From assembly GCA_013426755.1 (NCBI GenBank), contig AP019861.1:1013638-1077637 (forward strand): a DNA stretch of 64,000 nucleotides, in the 5' to 3' direction. Positions 29,074-38,402 of this stretch are shown in pieces (positions within the stretch are counted from its first letter, which is position 1; each line of letters starts with the position of its first letter). The stretch comes from Spirochaetota bacterium. Its GTDB lineage: Bacteria > Spirochaetota > UBA12135 > COTS27. The notes under the pieces were generated by a model that was given only the letters and a program-made list of their open reading frames with translations, was not told the origin of the DNA and did no database searches. Position numbers and translations under genes: made by a program.

Positions 29074-30114
29074 TCAAGTTTTAGAAGAAGGGGTACTGAT
29101 AGCATTAATGTTATTGATTTCGGTTTCGATGAGGGCGTGTGTCTGCATTTCGACATCTCGGATAGCAATACCGATAGCATTGAGAACACTTCTGGCATCG
29201 GAGCGTCCGTGTCCGATGAAGACGGGTTTGCGAAGACCAAGGAGTGGAGCGCCGCCATATTTGCTGGCGGTCATTTCTTGGGAAACGCGTTTAAATGGTT
29301 TTCTTAGGAGGAGGGCGCCTAATTTTGTGATAAGATTTTGTGTCAATTGAATTTTCATAATACCCGAGATCTGTTCTGCGAGTGCTTCGGCGCATTTGAG
29401 GAAGATATTTCCGACAAAGCCGTCACAAATGACAACATCGGCGTCATTTTTGAAGAAAGCATGTGGTTCTACGTTGCCGACGAATGGATAGGGCAGGTTT
29501 TTGATAAGGGTGTAAGCTTCTTTGGTGAGTTTATTACCTTTGATCTCTTCTTCGCCTAGGTTGAGGAGGCCAATTTTTGGATTCTTGATACGCAGGACGT
29601 GATGGGTGTAGACGTAGCCCATGATGGCGAATTGTTTGAGGTATTCTGGCAGGCAATCGACATTGGCGCCTGCGTCTAGGAAGAGCGAGACTTTCTGGTT
29701 CATGGATGTGGGCATGGGTGAAGCGATGGCGGGTCGTTTGACGCCTGGGATTCGTCCTACTTTAAGGAGGGCTGCCGATAAGATTGCGCCTGTGTGTCCT
29801 GAGGAGAAGAAGCTGTCAATGACACCTTCTTTAAGCTTGTCTAAGCCAATGACGATTGAGGCGTTTGTTTTTTTGCGGGCAGCGGTCGTTGGGTCTTCTT
29901 TCATACCAATGATCTCAGTACTTGGAATGATCGTAAGCCGTGATTTGGGGTATGAGACTCGTTTGAGATAGGTTTCAATGATCTCTTGATTGCCTACGAC
30001 GTAAAGATTGAAGTTTGGAAAGACACTCAATGCCTGGATTCCGCCTGCAATCAATTCTGAGGACGATTTTTCCTCAGACATCACGTCAATACCTATATTT
30101 GTTAAGCGACTCAT
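29074..30114 (-). CDS. plsX: Phosphate acyltransferase PlsX
   Basis: 346 aa from MSRLTNIGID. PlsX makes acyl-phosphate from acyl-ACP for phospholipid synthesis. Matches: DKLKEGVIDSFFSSGHTGAIL, RPAIASPMPT, FLDAGANVDCLPEYL, IGLLNLGEEEIKGN, VVICDGFVGNIFLK, RLRGGAPLLGLRKPVFIGHGRSD-type end. The N-terminal motif that usually reads AVDAMGGD is GIDVMSEE here, so the GGD is missing. A TTG at 30186 would add 24 residues that match nothing; I use the ATG at 30114. Downstream of rpmF, the usual order. Confidence 0.95.
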   Translation of the reverse strand: MSRLTNIGIDVMSEEKSSSELIAGGIQALSVFPNFNLYVVGNQEIIETYLKRVSYPKSRLTIIPSTEIIGMKEDPTTAARKKTNASIVIGLDKLKEGVIDSFFSSGHTGAILSAALLKVGRIPGVKRPAIASPMPTSMNQKVSLFLDAGANVDCLPEYLKQFAIMGYVYTHHVLRIKNPKIGLLNLGEEEIKGNKLTKEAYTLIKNLPYPFVGNVEPHAFFKNDADVVICDGFVGNIFLKCAEALAEQISGIMKIQLTQNLITKLGALLLRKPFKRVSQEMTASKYGGAPLLGLRKPVFIGHGRSDARSVLNAIGIAIRDVEMQTHALIETEINNINAISTPSSKT

Positions 30115-30281
30115 GGAATTAAGCGACCTATGGTGGTGATTTTCAATGCGTTTATTTTTAGAAAAATCTACTTTCCCGCTAGACAAGGACTGTGATTTTA
30201 CGTGGTGAATGAATGCTCTTTGCGTCGTGAGTCTTAAGCGAAGAATTCTAGTAAAATTGAAGTTATTTTGTCGACTCAGCG

Positions 30282-30380
30282 ATAAATTTCAATGATAATT
30301 CTTCCGTAGCTTCCGTAGAATTCAATCTCTTATAAATTTCAATGATAACTCTTCCGTAGTTTCTGTAGATTTCAATCTTT
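30282..30380. repeat. Two copies of a 50-bp repeat between rpmF and plsX
   Basis: ATAAATTTCAATGATAAYTC followed by TTCCGTAG and TTCAATCT words occurs at 30282 and 30332. The rest of 30115-30485 contains no gene. Confidence 0.85.
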
Positions 30381-30485
30381 ACATTAGACTTTTTTTGGGG
30401 CGAGTGTTATTTGGGCTAGTGAGTGTTATTGTTGGGCGGGTTAGTTAGTTTGGGTCAGTTATATCTAAATCAATTATATCTAGGA

Positions 30486-30668
30486 TCAATTATCTTTTTT
30501 GATGACGGTTTGTCCTTTGTAGACGCCACAGGAGGGGCAGACGCGATGGGGTCTTTTGAGTTCTCCACATTCGGGGCAAATACTTCCTTGGATGAGGGTA
30601 CGTTTGTCGTTATGTGAGCGGCGCATCATTGTGCGAGCTTTAGATTTTTTATATTTTGGAACGGCCAT
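30486..30668 (-). CDS. rpmF: 50S ribosomal protein L32
   Basis: 60 aa: MAVPKYKKSKARTMMRRSHN, then the zinc pairs CPEC and CPSC (C32/C35 and C45/C48). Full length. First gene of the rpmF-plsX-proA run on the minus strand. No DUF177 (YceD) gene precedes it; a repeat block does. Confidence 0.97.
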   Translation of the reverse strand: MAVPKYKKSKARTMMRRSHNDKRTLIQGSICPECGELKRPHRVCPSCGVYKGQTVIKKDN

Positions 30669-30717
30669 GATGGTTTTTTCTGTATGATCTAATTTTATTT
30701 ATATTGAATATAAAATC

Positions 30718-30914
30718 AATAGGTTTACTGTATGAAATTCAATGTATTACTTTGCGTTATTTAATAGGCTTACTGTGTGAGATTCAATGTGCCACTTCGC
30801 GTCATTCAATAGGTTTACTGTATGAAATTCAATGTGCTACTTCGCGTCATTTAATAGGCTTACTGTATGAAATTCAATGTGTTACTTCGCGTCATTCAAT
30901 AGGCTTACTGTATG
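30718..30914. repeat. 45-bp tandem repeat, about 4.4 copies
   Basis: Copies start at 30718, 30763, 30808, 30853 and 30898 with unit AATAGGYTTACTGTRTGARA plus TTCAATGT and ACTTCGCGTCATT. Because 45 is a multiple of three it creates an open frame of 81 codons on the + strand, which I do not count as a gene. Confidence 0.95.
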
Positions 30915-31047
30915 GTTATGTTACTATGATTTTATACAAAAATATATGAGTTTACGGTGGTCATATTGTACTATAAAACGAGGTGCTTGAGTCGATATTT
31001 ACCTATTTTTTGTGATAAGCACGGACAGTTCCGTCAATTTTACTAAT

Positions 31048-31130
31048 GGCTAGAAATTTCCTGTATCAGCGGCTAGAAATTCCCTGTATTAGCGGCTAGA
31101 AATTATCTGTTTTAGCGGTTAGGAATTCCT
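31048..31130. repeat. 23-bp tandem repeat, about 3.5 copies
   Basis: Units GGCTAGAAATTYCCTGTATY plus AGC start at 31048, 31071, 31094 and 31117. The last copy runs into the large duplication that follows. Confidence 0.9.
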
Positions 31131-32226
31131 ATTTTCAATTGATTTTATAGGGACTAAAACTGGGAAAATTATTAAAACTGAGCGAATGATTAAAATTGAT
31201 TGAGTTATTAAAACTGGGAAAATTACTAAAACTGGGAAAATTATTAAAACTGATCGAATGATTAAATGCAGATGATTGAATGCGAATGATTAAATATAAG
31301 GAACGAAGCACAAAAATTTCAATGTGACTGAACTATTCCAACTGAATTGTTCCAACTCAATTGCTCCAACTCAATTGCTCCAATTAAACTATTCTAACTG
31401 AACTTTTTCAACTGAACGGCTCTAATGTAGCGAATTTTAATATGACTGAATAGCTTGTCCCAATAGAATTTCAATGTGAATTGGCAAAATATCTAGATAT
31501 CATGCAGAAAATACAGAGATTTTACGGAGATTTCAATATGACGGAGTGGTTTAGGTGCGGCGAATTCGTGAATTTAAAGTCAACTAAAATTATTGATTTT
31601 TACCTATTTTTTAAAAATATTAAAATTACAAGTAAAAATGTTACTTAGTGTGAATATATTAGAACATTGTTGGTGCGTATCTGTGCATGAATGTGTGAGA
31701 ATAAGCATAAATCTTTTTGTAAATTAAATATTAAATTAAACATTGCTGGCAGTTAGGAATTCCTATTTTCAATTGATTTTACAGAGACCAGAATTGATCG
31801 AGTTATTAAAACTGAGCGAATGATTAAAATTGATTGAGTTATTAAAACTGGGAAAATTATTAAAACTGATCGAATGATTAAATGCAGATGATTGAATGCG
31901 AATGATTAAATATAAGGAACGAAGCACAAAAATTTCAATGTGACTGAATAGCTTGTCCCAATAGAATTTCAATGTGAATCAGTAAAACATCTAGATATCA
32001 TGCAGAAAATACAGAGATTTTACAGAGATTTCAATATGACGGAGTGGTTTAGGTGCGGAGAATTGATGAATTTAAAGTCAACTAAAATTATTGATTTTTG
32101 CCTATTTTTTAAAAATATTAAAATTACAAGTAAAAATGTTACTTAGTGTGAATATATTAGAACATTGTTGGTGCGTATCTGTGCATGAATGTGTGAGAAT
32201 AAGTATAAATCTTTTTGTAAATTAAA
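31118..32226. repeat. Large direct duplication (about 620 and 475 bp copies)
   Basis: Copy 1 (31118-~31738) and copy 2 (31752-~32226) begin with GTTAGGAATTCCTATTTTCA and end with GTGCGTATCTGTGCATGAAT and a poly-T-like AAATCTTTTTGTAAATTAAA. Copy 1 has an extra ~100 bp (CAACTGAATTGTTC-type repeats) that copy 2 lacks. Inside both are ATTAAAACTGGGAAAATT sub-repeats. No coding frame is conserved between copies. Confidence 0.9.
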
Positions 32227-32450
32227 CATTATTAAATTTGCTATAAAACACTATTGAAACGCTATTAAACACTATAAAACACTACTCAATGCTATTAGAT
32301 TAAATGTTATTAAACATTATTACAATGCTATTAAACATTATCAAACTTGCTATAAAACACTATTGAAACGCTATTAAACACTATAAAACACTATTCAATG
32401 CTATTAGATTAAATGCTATTAAATATTATTACAATGCAATTAAACATTAA
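32222..32450. repeat. 109-bp tandem repeat, two copies
   Basis: GCTATAAAACACTATTGAAA starts at 32240 and 32349. The unit itself is built from degenerate CTATTAAACACTATAAAACA words. Confidence 0.9.
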
Positions 32451-32502
32451 TTAAAGGCTATGAGCAGGTAATTATTAGATAAGAAATTAAGTTATTTGAA
32501 AC

Positions 32503-32950
32503 CCACCTAGTTTTTAAAACTTACCTAGTTTTTTGAAACCTGGTTTTTTTATTGGTTCGTATAAGATCTGTGCTAAACCCTGAATTCTAAACTCTACACT
32601 CTAAGCTTTAAGCTTCAATTTTTACAAGAGTCGGAGTTCAATTAGAATAACAATTGAGATAACAATTGGGAATAGCAGACCATTAAAAAGACATGGTTAG
32701 AACCTAGTTTTTGAAATCTACCTAGTTTTTGAAATTTACCTAGTTTTTCAAAATTGCCTAGTTTTTCAAAATTGCCTAGTTTTTTGAAACCTAGTTTTTT
32801 TATTGGTTCGTATAAGATCTGTGCTAAACCCTAAATTCTAAACTCTACACTCTAAGCTTTAAGCTTCAATTTTTACAAGAGTCGGAGTTCAATTAGAATA
32901 ATAATTAGAATAACAATTGGGAATGGCAGACCATTAAAAAAACATGGTTG
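32503..32950. repeat. About 250-bp duplication with internal 20-bp repeats
   Basis: ATTGGTTCGTATAAGATCTG occurs at 32551 and 32802, each followed by the same ~150 bp. Before the second copy, ACCTAGTTTTTGAAATCT-type 20-bp units occur five times (32702-32790). Confidence 0.9.
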
Positions 32951-33151
32951 AGAATGAAAGTTTATGGAGATAAACAGATATTTCAAGACAGAAGTTTATT
33001 GAAATAAACAGAGGGTTTCGGACAAGCTTATTGAGAAGAATGCACGGTTTAGCATGTGTCTATCGATATAATGCCTGCTTGTGATATAATGCCTGCTTGT
33101 AAGGTTATGAGGTCAGAAATATGAAAGTAATTATATAATAGTAAGTAGTTG

Positions 33152-33832
33152 TTAAATATTCAATGATTTTACATACTAGATAAGTCTGTAATGTATGTAA
33201 TATTATTACAGTTTATAATAATGTAATGGTAAATGATCGTTAAATATTCAATGATTTTACATACTCGATAAGTTTGTAATGTATGTAATATTATTACAGT
33301 TTATAATAATGTAATGATAAATGATCGTTAAATATTCAATGATTTTACATACTAGATAAGTCTGTGATGTATGTAATATTATTACAGTTTATAATAATGT
33401 AATGATAAATGGTCGTTAAATATTCAATGATTTTACATACTAGATAAGTTTGCAATGTATGTAATATTATTACAGTTTATAATAATGTAATGGTAAATGG
33501 TCGTTAAATATTCAATGATTTTACATACCTAGATAAGTCTGTAATGTATGTAATATTATTACAGTTTATAATAATGTAATGATAAATGTTCGTTAAATAT
33601 TCAATGATTTTACATACTAGATAAGTTTGCAATGTATGTAATATTATTACAGTTTATAATAATGTAATGGTAAATGGTCGTTAAATATTCAATGATTTTA
33701 CATACTAGATAAGTTTGCAATGTATGTAATATTATTACAGTTTATAATAATGTAATGATAAATAATCGTTAAATATTCAATGATTTTACATACTCGATAA
33801 GTCTGTAATGTATGTAATATTATTACAGTTTA
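33152..33832. repeat. 88-bp tandem repeat, eight copies, upstream of the protease array
   Basis: Copies start at 33152, 33240, 33328, 33416, 33504, 33593, 33681 and 33769. The unit starts TTAAATATTCAATGATTTTA and contains the near-palindrome GTAATATTATTAC (6-bp arms, 1-nt centre). Copies differ at few positions (ACTAGAT/ACTCGAT, GTCTG/GTTTG). The last copy breaks off 133 bp before the first protease gene. Confidence 0.97.
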
Positions 33833-33964
33833 AGGGATATCAAACAGTACCTGCACCGTGACTGGACATAAGTCGAAGGTTTAAGTTAACTATGTGCTGG
33901 GGCAGAATTGAATATTAAAAGGTAGAATAATAATTAAACCAAGTCAATGATTAGGAAATTATAG

Positions 33965-36900
33965 ATGAAACGAATCAATAGTTTTAGATTTTCAGCCCCT
34001 CAAAAATTATGGGGTTGCTTGAAATCAATGTTTGAATTGCAGCCCATTCAAAAATTATGGGGTTGCTTGAAATCAATGTTTGAATTGCAGCCCATTCAAA
34101 AATTATGGGGTCGCTTGAAATCAATGTTTGAATTGCAGCCCATTCAAAAATTATGGGGTTGCTTGAAATCAATGTTTGAATTGCAGCCCATTCAAAAATT
34201 ATGGGGTCGCTTGAAATCAATGTTTGAATTGCAGCCCATTCAAAAATTATGGGGTTGCTTGAAATCAATGTTTGAATTGCAGCCCATTCAAAATTTATGG
34301 TGTCGCTTGAAATCAATGAGAACTGCAAGCATGGTGTCATTGGCTGTGGTATTAATATTGGTGAATTGTGGTGGGGTACAGACGAATGATCCTCTCCCAG
34401 GTAGCGAATTTAATTCATTGCCAGCGGTTACAGAATTGATTGACTTTGAGTTTGGGTTTCAAAGTGCTTCTGCTTTTATTGAGGTGACGAGTGTCAATGA
34501 CAAAGAAAGTACGGTAAATATTCGCAATCTTTACAATGTCGCCAATCCGCTCGAACAAGATCGGAGGGGAACATTGGGATTGAAGTCGTTGCCAGCAGGC
34601 TACGTGACAGATCTGCAATCTCCACTTGTTATCGAGGACCCTGAGGGGTCTGCTGCGACCAATGTCAAATTAGGTGAGTTCAGTATTGCTGTTGAAAGCA
34701 TTGATAAGCCACTCAATGGTGCTATTAGGAAGTATACGGTGATGGCAGATTTCTCTGCGTCAATGGCGCCTCTGCTTCCGATTGATATTTCCGTTGAATA
34801 CATGGCAGGTATTACGGGTGCTGTTGTTTCTGAGACGCCTAGTATTGCGGTGACGGATACAAAGATTGTTATTTCAGACGTGACCAATCCTCCTGAGACG
34901 TATGATGTGACGGGAAGGATTACGATTGCTGAGCGTCCTGCCTATTTTACAGCAGACCAAACCACTGTGTCATTCGGGTCTCTTCATCCTACAGGTATCG
35001 CTGCTGCAACCGTTTCTCTGGAACAAAAGATTAACGTAACCAATGTTTACACCAAGGTTGTGACCACATACGAAGTTGAGGTGCAGTACTCGGCTAAGGC
35101 GTATTTGGGGCTCGGTGCAGCCGATATAACGGCTGTTTTTGAGCAGGGCAGAGTTGAATTAGAAGATGGACTCCCTGCTAGGTTTGTTACGCTAGCAACA
35201 GCAAATGGGAATATTAGCATCGAAGGAACAACTATTGTTGTCTCAGGGTTTACGAATGGCAGTGATAATATTCAATCAAGAGTGCGCATTGAGGTGACCG
35301 ATCGCAGCAATTACTTTAAAACAACCTCGTCTGTTATAGTGACTGGTGATGCGATTGGACTTCGCGATGCGACAATACGACCCACTGATACATTTTCGGT
35401 GACCAATGTCTTCGATAATTCTGTTGTAGAATACGGTCTTCGAGTGGATTATGAAGGCACACCTCTTCTGCCCTATGCTGATGCCCCTGTTGTGTACATG
35501 ACGGAGATCTACCAAAAGTCAAGCAATGAATTTGTCGTTGAGATTTATGTCGAGGATGTTCCTGGTGAAGCGGAAAGTGTGTCGCTCAGCAATTATGGAT
35601 TGCGTAGTTTTTGGGCTAGAGTTAATTCGAATACGCCAGGTTTAACGCCAGCAGTAGGAAATGCATTTCCTTTGGATTTTACTATTTCTACGACGGGAGA
35701 TATTGGACTGTATGAGGGCGTTTTTTATAATTTTGTCTATATTGCCGATGACGCGCTTGAGGTGAATCCACGTCCGCCAGATACAATTTATTTGAAATAC
35801 AGTAGTGGTAATAATGATAGAATTCAGCCTGCATTTAGCACGGAGTGTGCGGTTTTTGAACTTTTTGAAATTAGGCCTTCAGCGATCAGTAGTGATCTTT
35901 CTGAGTTCCGTACTTTAGATTATGTTAGACTGGGTAGTGCTTGTCCTGCCTATGTAGGGGAAGTGGCTTATGCGCCTGCGACATGGAATGCAGGTAATAA
36001 CCCACCTGACCTCAATCAGTTATACACAACCACAGGGACTCTTATCGAATCACCCACAGGGACTCCTCCCCCCACTATCAATAATGGCTCTATCATGAGT
36101 CTCTCACGTAAGATAGTAAAAACCGAACCGTTAGTGGGTTTTATGTATGAAAGTACGATTGCTGGTAGTCGTAGTGGAGCGGATTATAATTTTTCGGCTA
36201 GCGAATGGGAGATTGCGGTGCAGACACGATCCCTACCGAGCGACGCGGGGTGTGTGATGGCTGAAAACGCCAATGACAATGATAAAGACGGTATCTATGA
36301 TTGTTTAGAAGATGCGCCGACGGATACGTTTTTTGGTATGCCCCTTACTGCGTGGGGAGCGACAAGTAGTAAAGTAGACCTCTTTTTAGAGGTGGATTAT
36401 ATGGACTGCATGAATTCTCTTAGCTCTGAGACGCAGCCTTATGAAGCGGTTATTGAAAAAATGGTGGATAATTTTGCCAGCAATAACATCAATCTTCATG
36501 TCGACATCGGCAATCTTTATGATGGCAATGCAGGGACAAATGCAGCTAAATATGACTTGGGCGGTGGCAATAGTTATCTTTCTAGTAGTGGTGATTTGAC
36601 TAATTATAATGGTATTGCGCTGGGGACTGGTCCGAATGCGGCAATCTTTTATCGTATCAAAGAAGACCACTTCTCAATTATTCGCAAGCAACTCTTCTAT
36701 TACATGGTTTTTGCTAAAACAGGACTCCCCAATGTCAGAGGACTAGGAGAACTTCCCGGCAATGATACCCTTATTACGTTAGCATTGGCGGGTGCTTCAC
36801 CTAATCCAGGTCATTATAACTGTGCTTCGGCGAATGGCGAACTTGTTGCTAGTGCAAATAGAGACACCTTGCAAGCAGACATTCAAATATCACAATATTA

Positions 36901-37753
36901 CACAATGGTACACGAACTAGGTCATAACTTAGGATTGGGACATGGCGGCGGTGATAGTACGAATTATAAACCCAATTATAAAAGTGTGATGAATTACGGT
37001 TATCGCTACTTCGGTACGGCTTCACCAGGATTGCTTAGTGTTAATGGTTGGGAAGTGAGCAATTATTATAGAATCGGAAGACTAGCCAACTATCAGCCCT
37101 GTATAGCCCGTTATCCGACGTATCCTCAGGCGCCGAATACGTTAGCTGTTTTTGAAGTGCATTTTTCAGATGGCTCTGCCAGTCGTATCAATGAATTCAA
37201 TCTAAATGAGACTGTGCCTTTATTTGCTACTGGAACAACGGTGGATTATGATTGTGACGGGAGTACGGAGACTAGTGTAGCGTTTGATGTTAACTTTGAT
37301 GGGACAATGGGTTTATTAGAGGATTACAACGATGTCGCTAATATGGGCTCAATTTTTTATAAATACGATTATATTCCAAACATTCTTAACGCAGATGCAG
37401 TCAATTATGAACTCACACCCTTTTTTGGTCCGTCAAAGAGGCCTGCTAATGCGTTGCTTGTACCTGGGGCGGTTACTGGAGGCTCACCCCTTGGGCAGAC
37501 TATCCTCTCTGACAGGCAACCTGTGATTGAAATTAAGGATGAATCGAAATTTTTTAAGTCTGTATTTGAAGAGGCTACTATTCATCATGACCACGATCAC
37601 GATCACGATCACGGACATGATCATGATAGCGGCGATCATCATGACTCTAATGTCGGTGATCATCAGAGTTTTTTTAAGATGGTTGTGCATTTCTTCGGTG
37701 AAAAAATAAGTCGCTTAGCTGTGTGGGTCAATGCCTTTTTGGAGAATTTCTAA
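33965..37753 (+). CDS. Metzincin-like lipoprotein metalloprotease 1, with extra beta domains and His/Asp-rich tail
   Basis: 1262 aa. Residues 13-118 are a 16-residue repeat (QKLWGCLKSMFELQPI, 6.6 copies). Then a signal segment MVSLAVVLILVNC with lipobox Cys135. Residues ~145-505 hold about three related beta-rich domains (KINVTNVYTKVVTTYEVEV; TFSVTNVFDNSVVEYGLRV). From ~508 it aligns with its three neighbours: YMTEIYQKSSNEFVVEIYV, a Ca-binding-like DNDKDGIYDCLED, FGMPLTAWGA, then the zinc site HELGHNLGLGH (H983, E984, H987, H993) and Met-turn SVMNY (M1009). The end has SDRQPVIEIK, then a His/Asp-rich stretch (~1207-1235). AGGA before ATG 33965 supports this start, though Met118 would give a normal lipoprotein leader. 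Substrate unknown. Confidence 0.78.
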   Translation: MKRINSFRFSAPQKLWGCLKSMFELQPIQKLWGCLKSMFELQPIQKLWGRLKSMFELQPIQKLWGCLKSMFELQPIQKLWGRLKSMFELQPIQKLWGCLKSMFELQPIQNLWCRLKSMRTASMVSLAVVLILVNCGGVQTNDPLPGSEFNSLPAVTELIDFEFGFQSASAFIEVTSVNDKESTVNIRNLYNVANPLEQDRRGTLGLKSLPAGYVTDLQSPLVIEDPEGSAATNVKLGEFSIAVESIDKPLNGAIRKYTVMADFSASMAPLLPIDISVEYMAGITGAVVSETPSIAVTDTKIVISDVTNPPETYDVTGRITIAERPAYFTADQTTVSFGSLHPTGIAAATVSLEQKINVTNVYTKVVTTYEVEVQYSAKAYLGLGAADITAVFEQGRVELEDGLPARFVTLATANGNISIEGTTIVVSGFTNGSDNIQSRVRIEVTDRSNYFKTTSSVIVTGDAIGLRDATIRPTDTFSVTNVFDNSVVEYGLRVDYEGTPLLPYADAPVVYMTEIYQKSSNEFVVEIYVEDVPGEAESVSLSNYGLRSFWARVNSNTPGLTPAVGNAFPLDFTISTTGDIGLYEGVFYNFVYIADDALEVNPRPPDTIYLKYSSGNNDRIQPAFSTECAVFELFEIRPSAISSDLSEFRTLDYVRLGSACPAYVGEVAYAPATWNAGNNPPDLNQLYTTTGTLIESPTGTPPPTINNGSIMSLSRKIVKTEPLVGFMYESTIAGSRSGADYNFSASEWEIAVQTRSLPSDAGCVMAENANDNDKDGIYDCLEDAPTDTFFGMPLTAWGATSSKVDLFLEVDYMDCMNSLSSETQPYEAVIEKMVDNFASNNINLHVDIGNLYDGNAGTNAAKYDLGGGNSYLSSSGDLTNYNGIALGTGPNAAIFYRIKEDHFSIIRKQLFYYMVFAKTGLPNVRGLGELPGNDTLITLALAGASPNPGHYNCASANGELVASANRDTLQADIQISQYYTMVHELGHNLGLGHGGGDSTNYKPNYKSVMNYGYRYFGTASPGLLSVNGWEVSNYYRIGRLANYQPCIARYPTYPQAPNTLAVFEVHFSDGSASRINEFNLNETVPLFATGTTVDYDCDGSTETSVAFDVNFDGTMGLLEDYNDVANMGSIFYKYDYIPNILNADAVNYELTPFFGPSKRPANALLVPGAVTGGSPLGQTILSDRQPVIEIKDESKFFKSVFEEATIHHDHDHDHDHGHDHDSGDHHDSNVGDHQSFFKMVVHFFGEKISRLAVWVNAFLENF
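34001..34318 (+). repeat. 48-bp in-frame repeat in the leader of protease 1
   Basis: Unit CAAAAATTATGGGGTTGCTT and following 28 bp, copies at 34001, 34049 and on to 34289 (6.6 copies). Each copy carries an in-frame ATG. The Cys/Arg alternation in the protein comes from TGC/CGC variation between copies. Confidence 0.97.
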
Positions 37754-38402
37754 TTTTAGAGAATTTCTAAGGGAGAGTTTCTAATCAGTTTTAGAGAAAT
37801 TTTGAATTGGAATAAAACAAGTTGTTATGAAATAGCATTTACAATGGCAGAATAGCAGAATAGCAAAATAGCGGAGCAAGGAATATTGAAACAAAATCAA
37901 TATAAGTCACTAAGTCAATGAGTCAATGAGTCATAAAGAACGTTAGATTACAAAATTCAATCAATAAGAACCAGGCAGAAATAAAACATCTAACATTAAA
38001 ACAGGACAAAGAAAACACAGGATAAAAAAGCATAAGTCATAAAAAAAGTATAAGTCAATGAGTCGAGTATAAGTCAATGAGTCAATAAGTCATAAAGAAC
38101 GAGTCAATGAGTTATAAAGAACGTTAGAATGCAAAATTCAATCAATAAGAACCAGGCAGAAATAAAGCATCTAACATTAAAACAGGACAAAGAAAGCACA
38201 GGATAAAAAAGCATAAGTCATAAAAAAAAGTATAAGTCAATGAGTCAATGAGTCAGTAAATCATAAAGAACGGGTCAATGAGTTATAAAGAACGTTAGAA
38301 TGCAAAAATCAATCAATAAGAACCAGGCAGGAATAAAGCATCTAACATTAAAACAGGACAAAGAAAGCACAAGTCATAAAAAAAATTAGGTCATAAAACT
38401 CA
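37754..38402. repeat. Repeat-filled spacer before protease 2 (171-181 bp unit, three copies)
   Basis: CGTTAGAwT(G/T)ACAAAATTC-type unit starts at 37941, 38122 and 38293, each with AACCAGGCAGAAATAAARCA and ACATTAAAACAGGACAAAGA. Between them AAGTCAATGAGTCAATGAG words multiply. The last copy runs directly into the protease 2 start. No gene. Confidence 0.93.

Noticed and set aside
30115..30186. 24-residue extension of PlsX from a TTG
   Set aside because: No ribosome site and no family match; ATG at 30114 gives the normal start.
30704..30949. 81-codon open frame on the + strand (IGLLYEIQCATSRHS-type repeats)
   Set aside because: It is a by-product of a 45-bp repeat whose length is a multiple of three; no ribosome site, no family, and it lies within a wholly repetitive block.
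31769..31972. 67-codon open frame on the minus strand
   Set aside because: It falls inside the large direct duplication, is not preserved in the other copy, and is low-complexity.
33152..33832. Regular 88-bp array that could be taken for a CRISPR
   Set aside because: The whole 88-bp period is repeated with only point differences; there are no unique spacers and no cas genes nearby.
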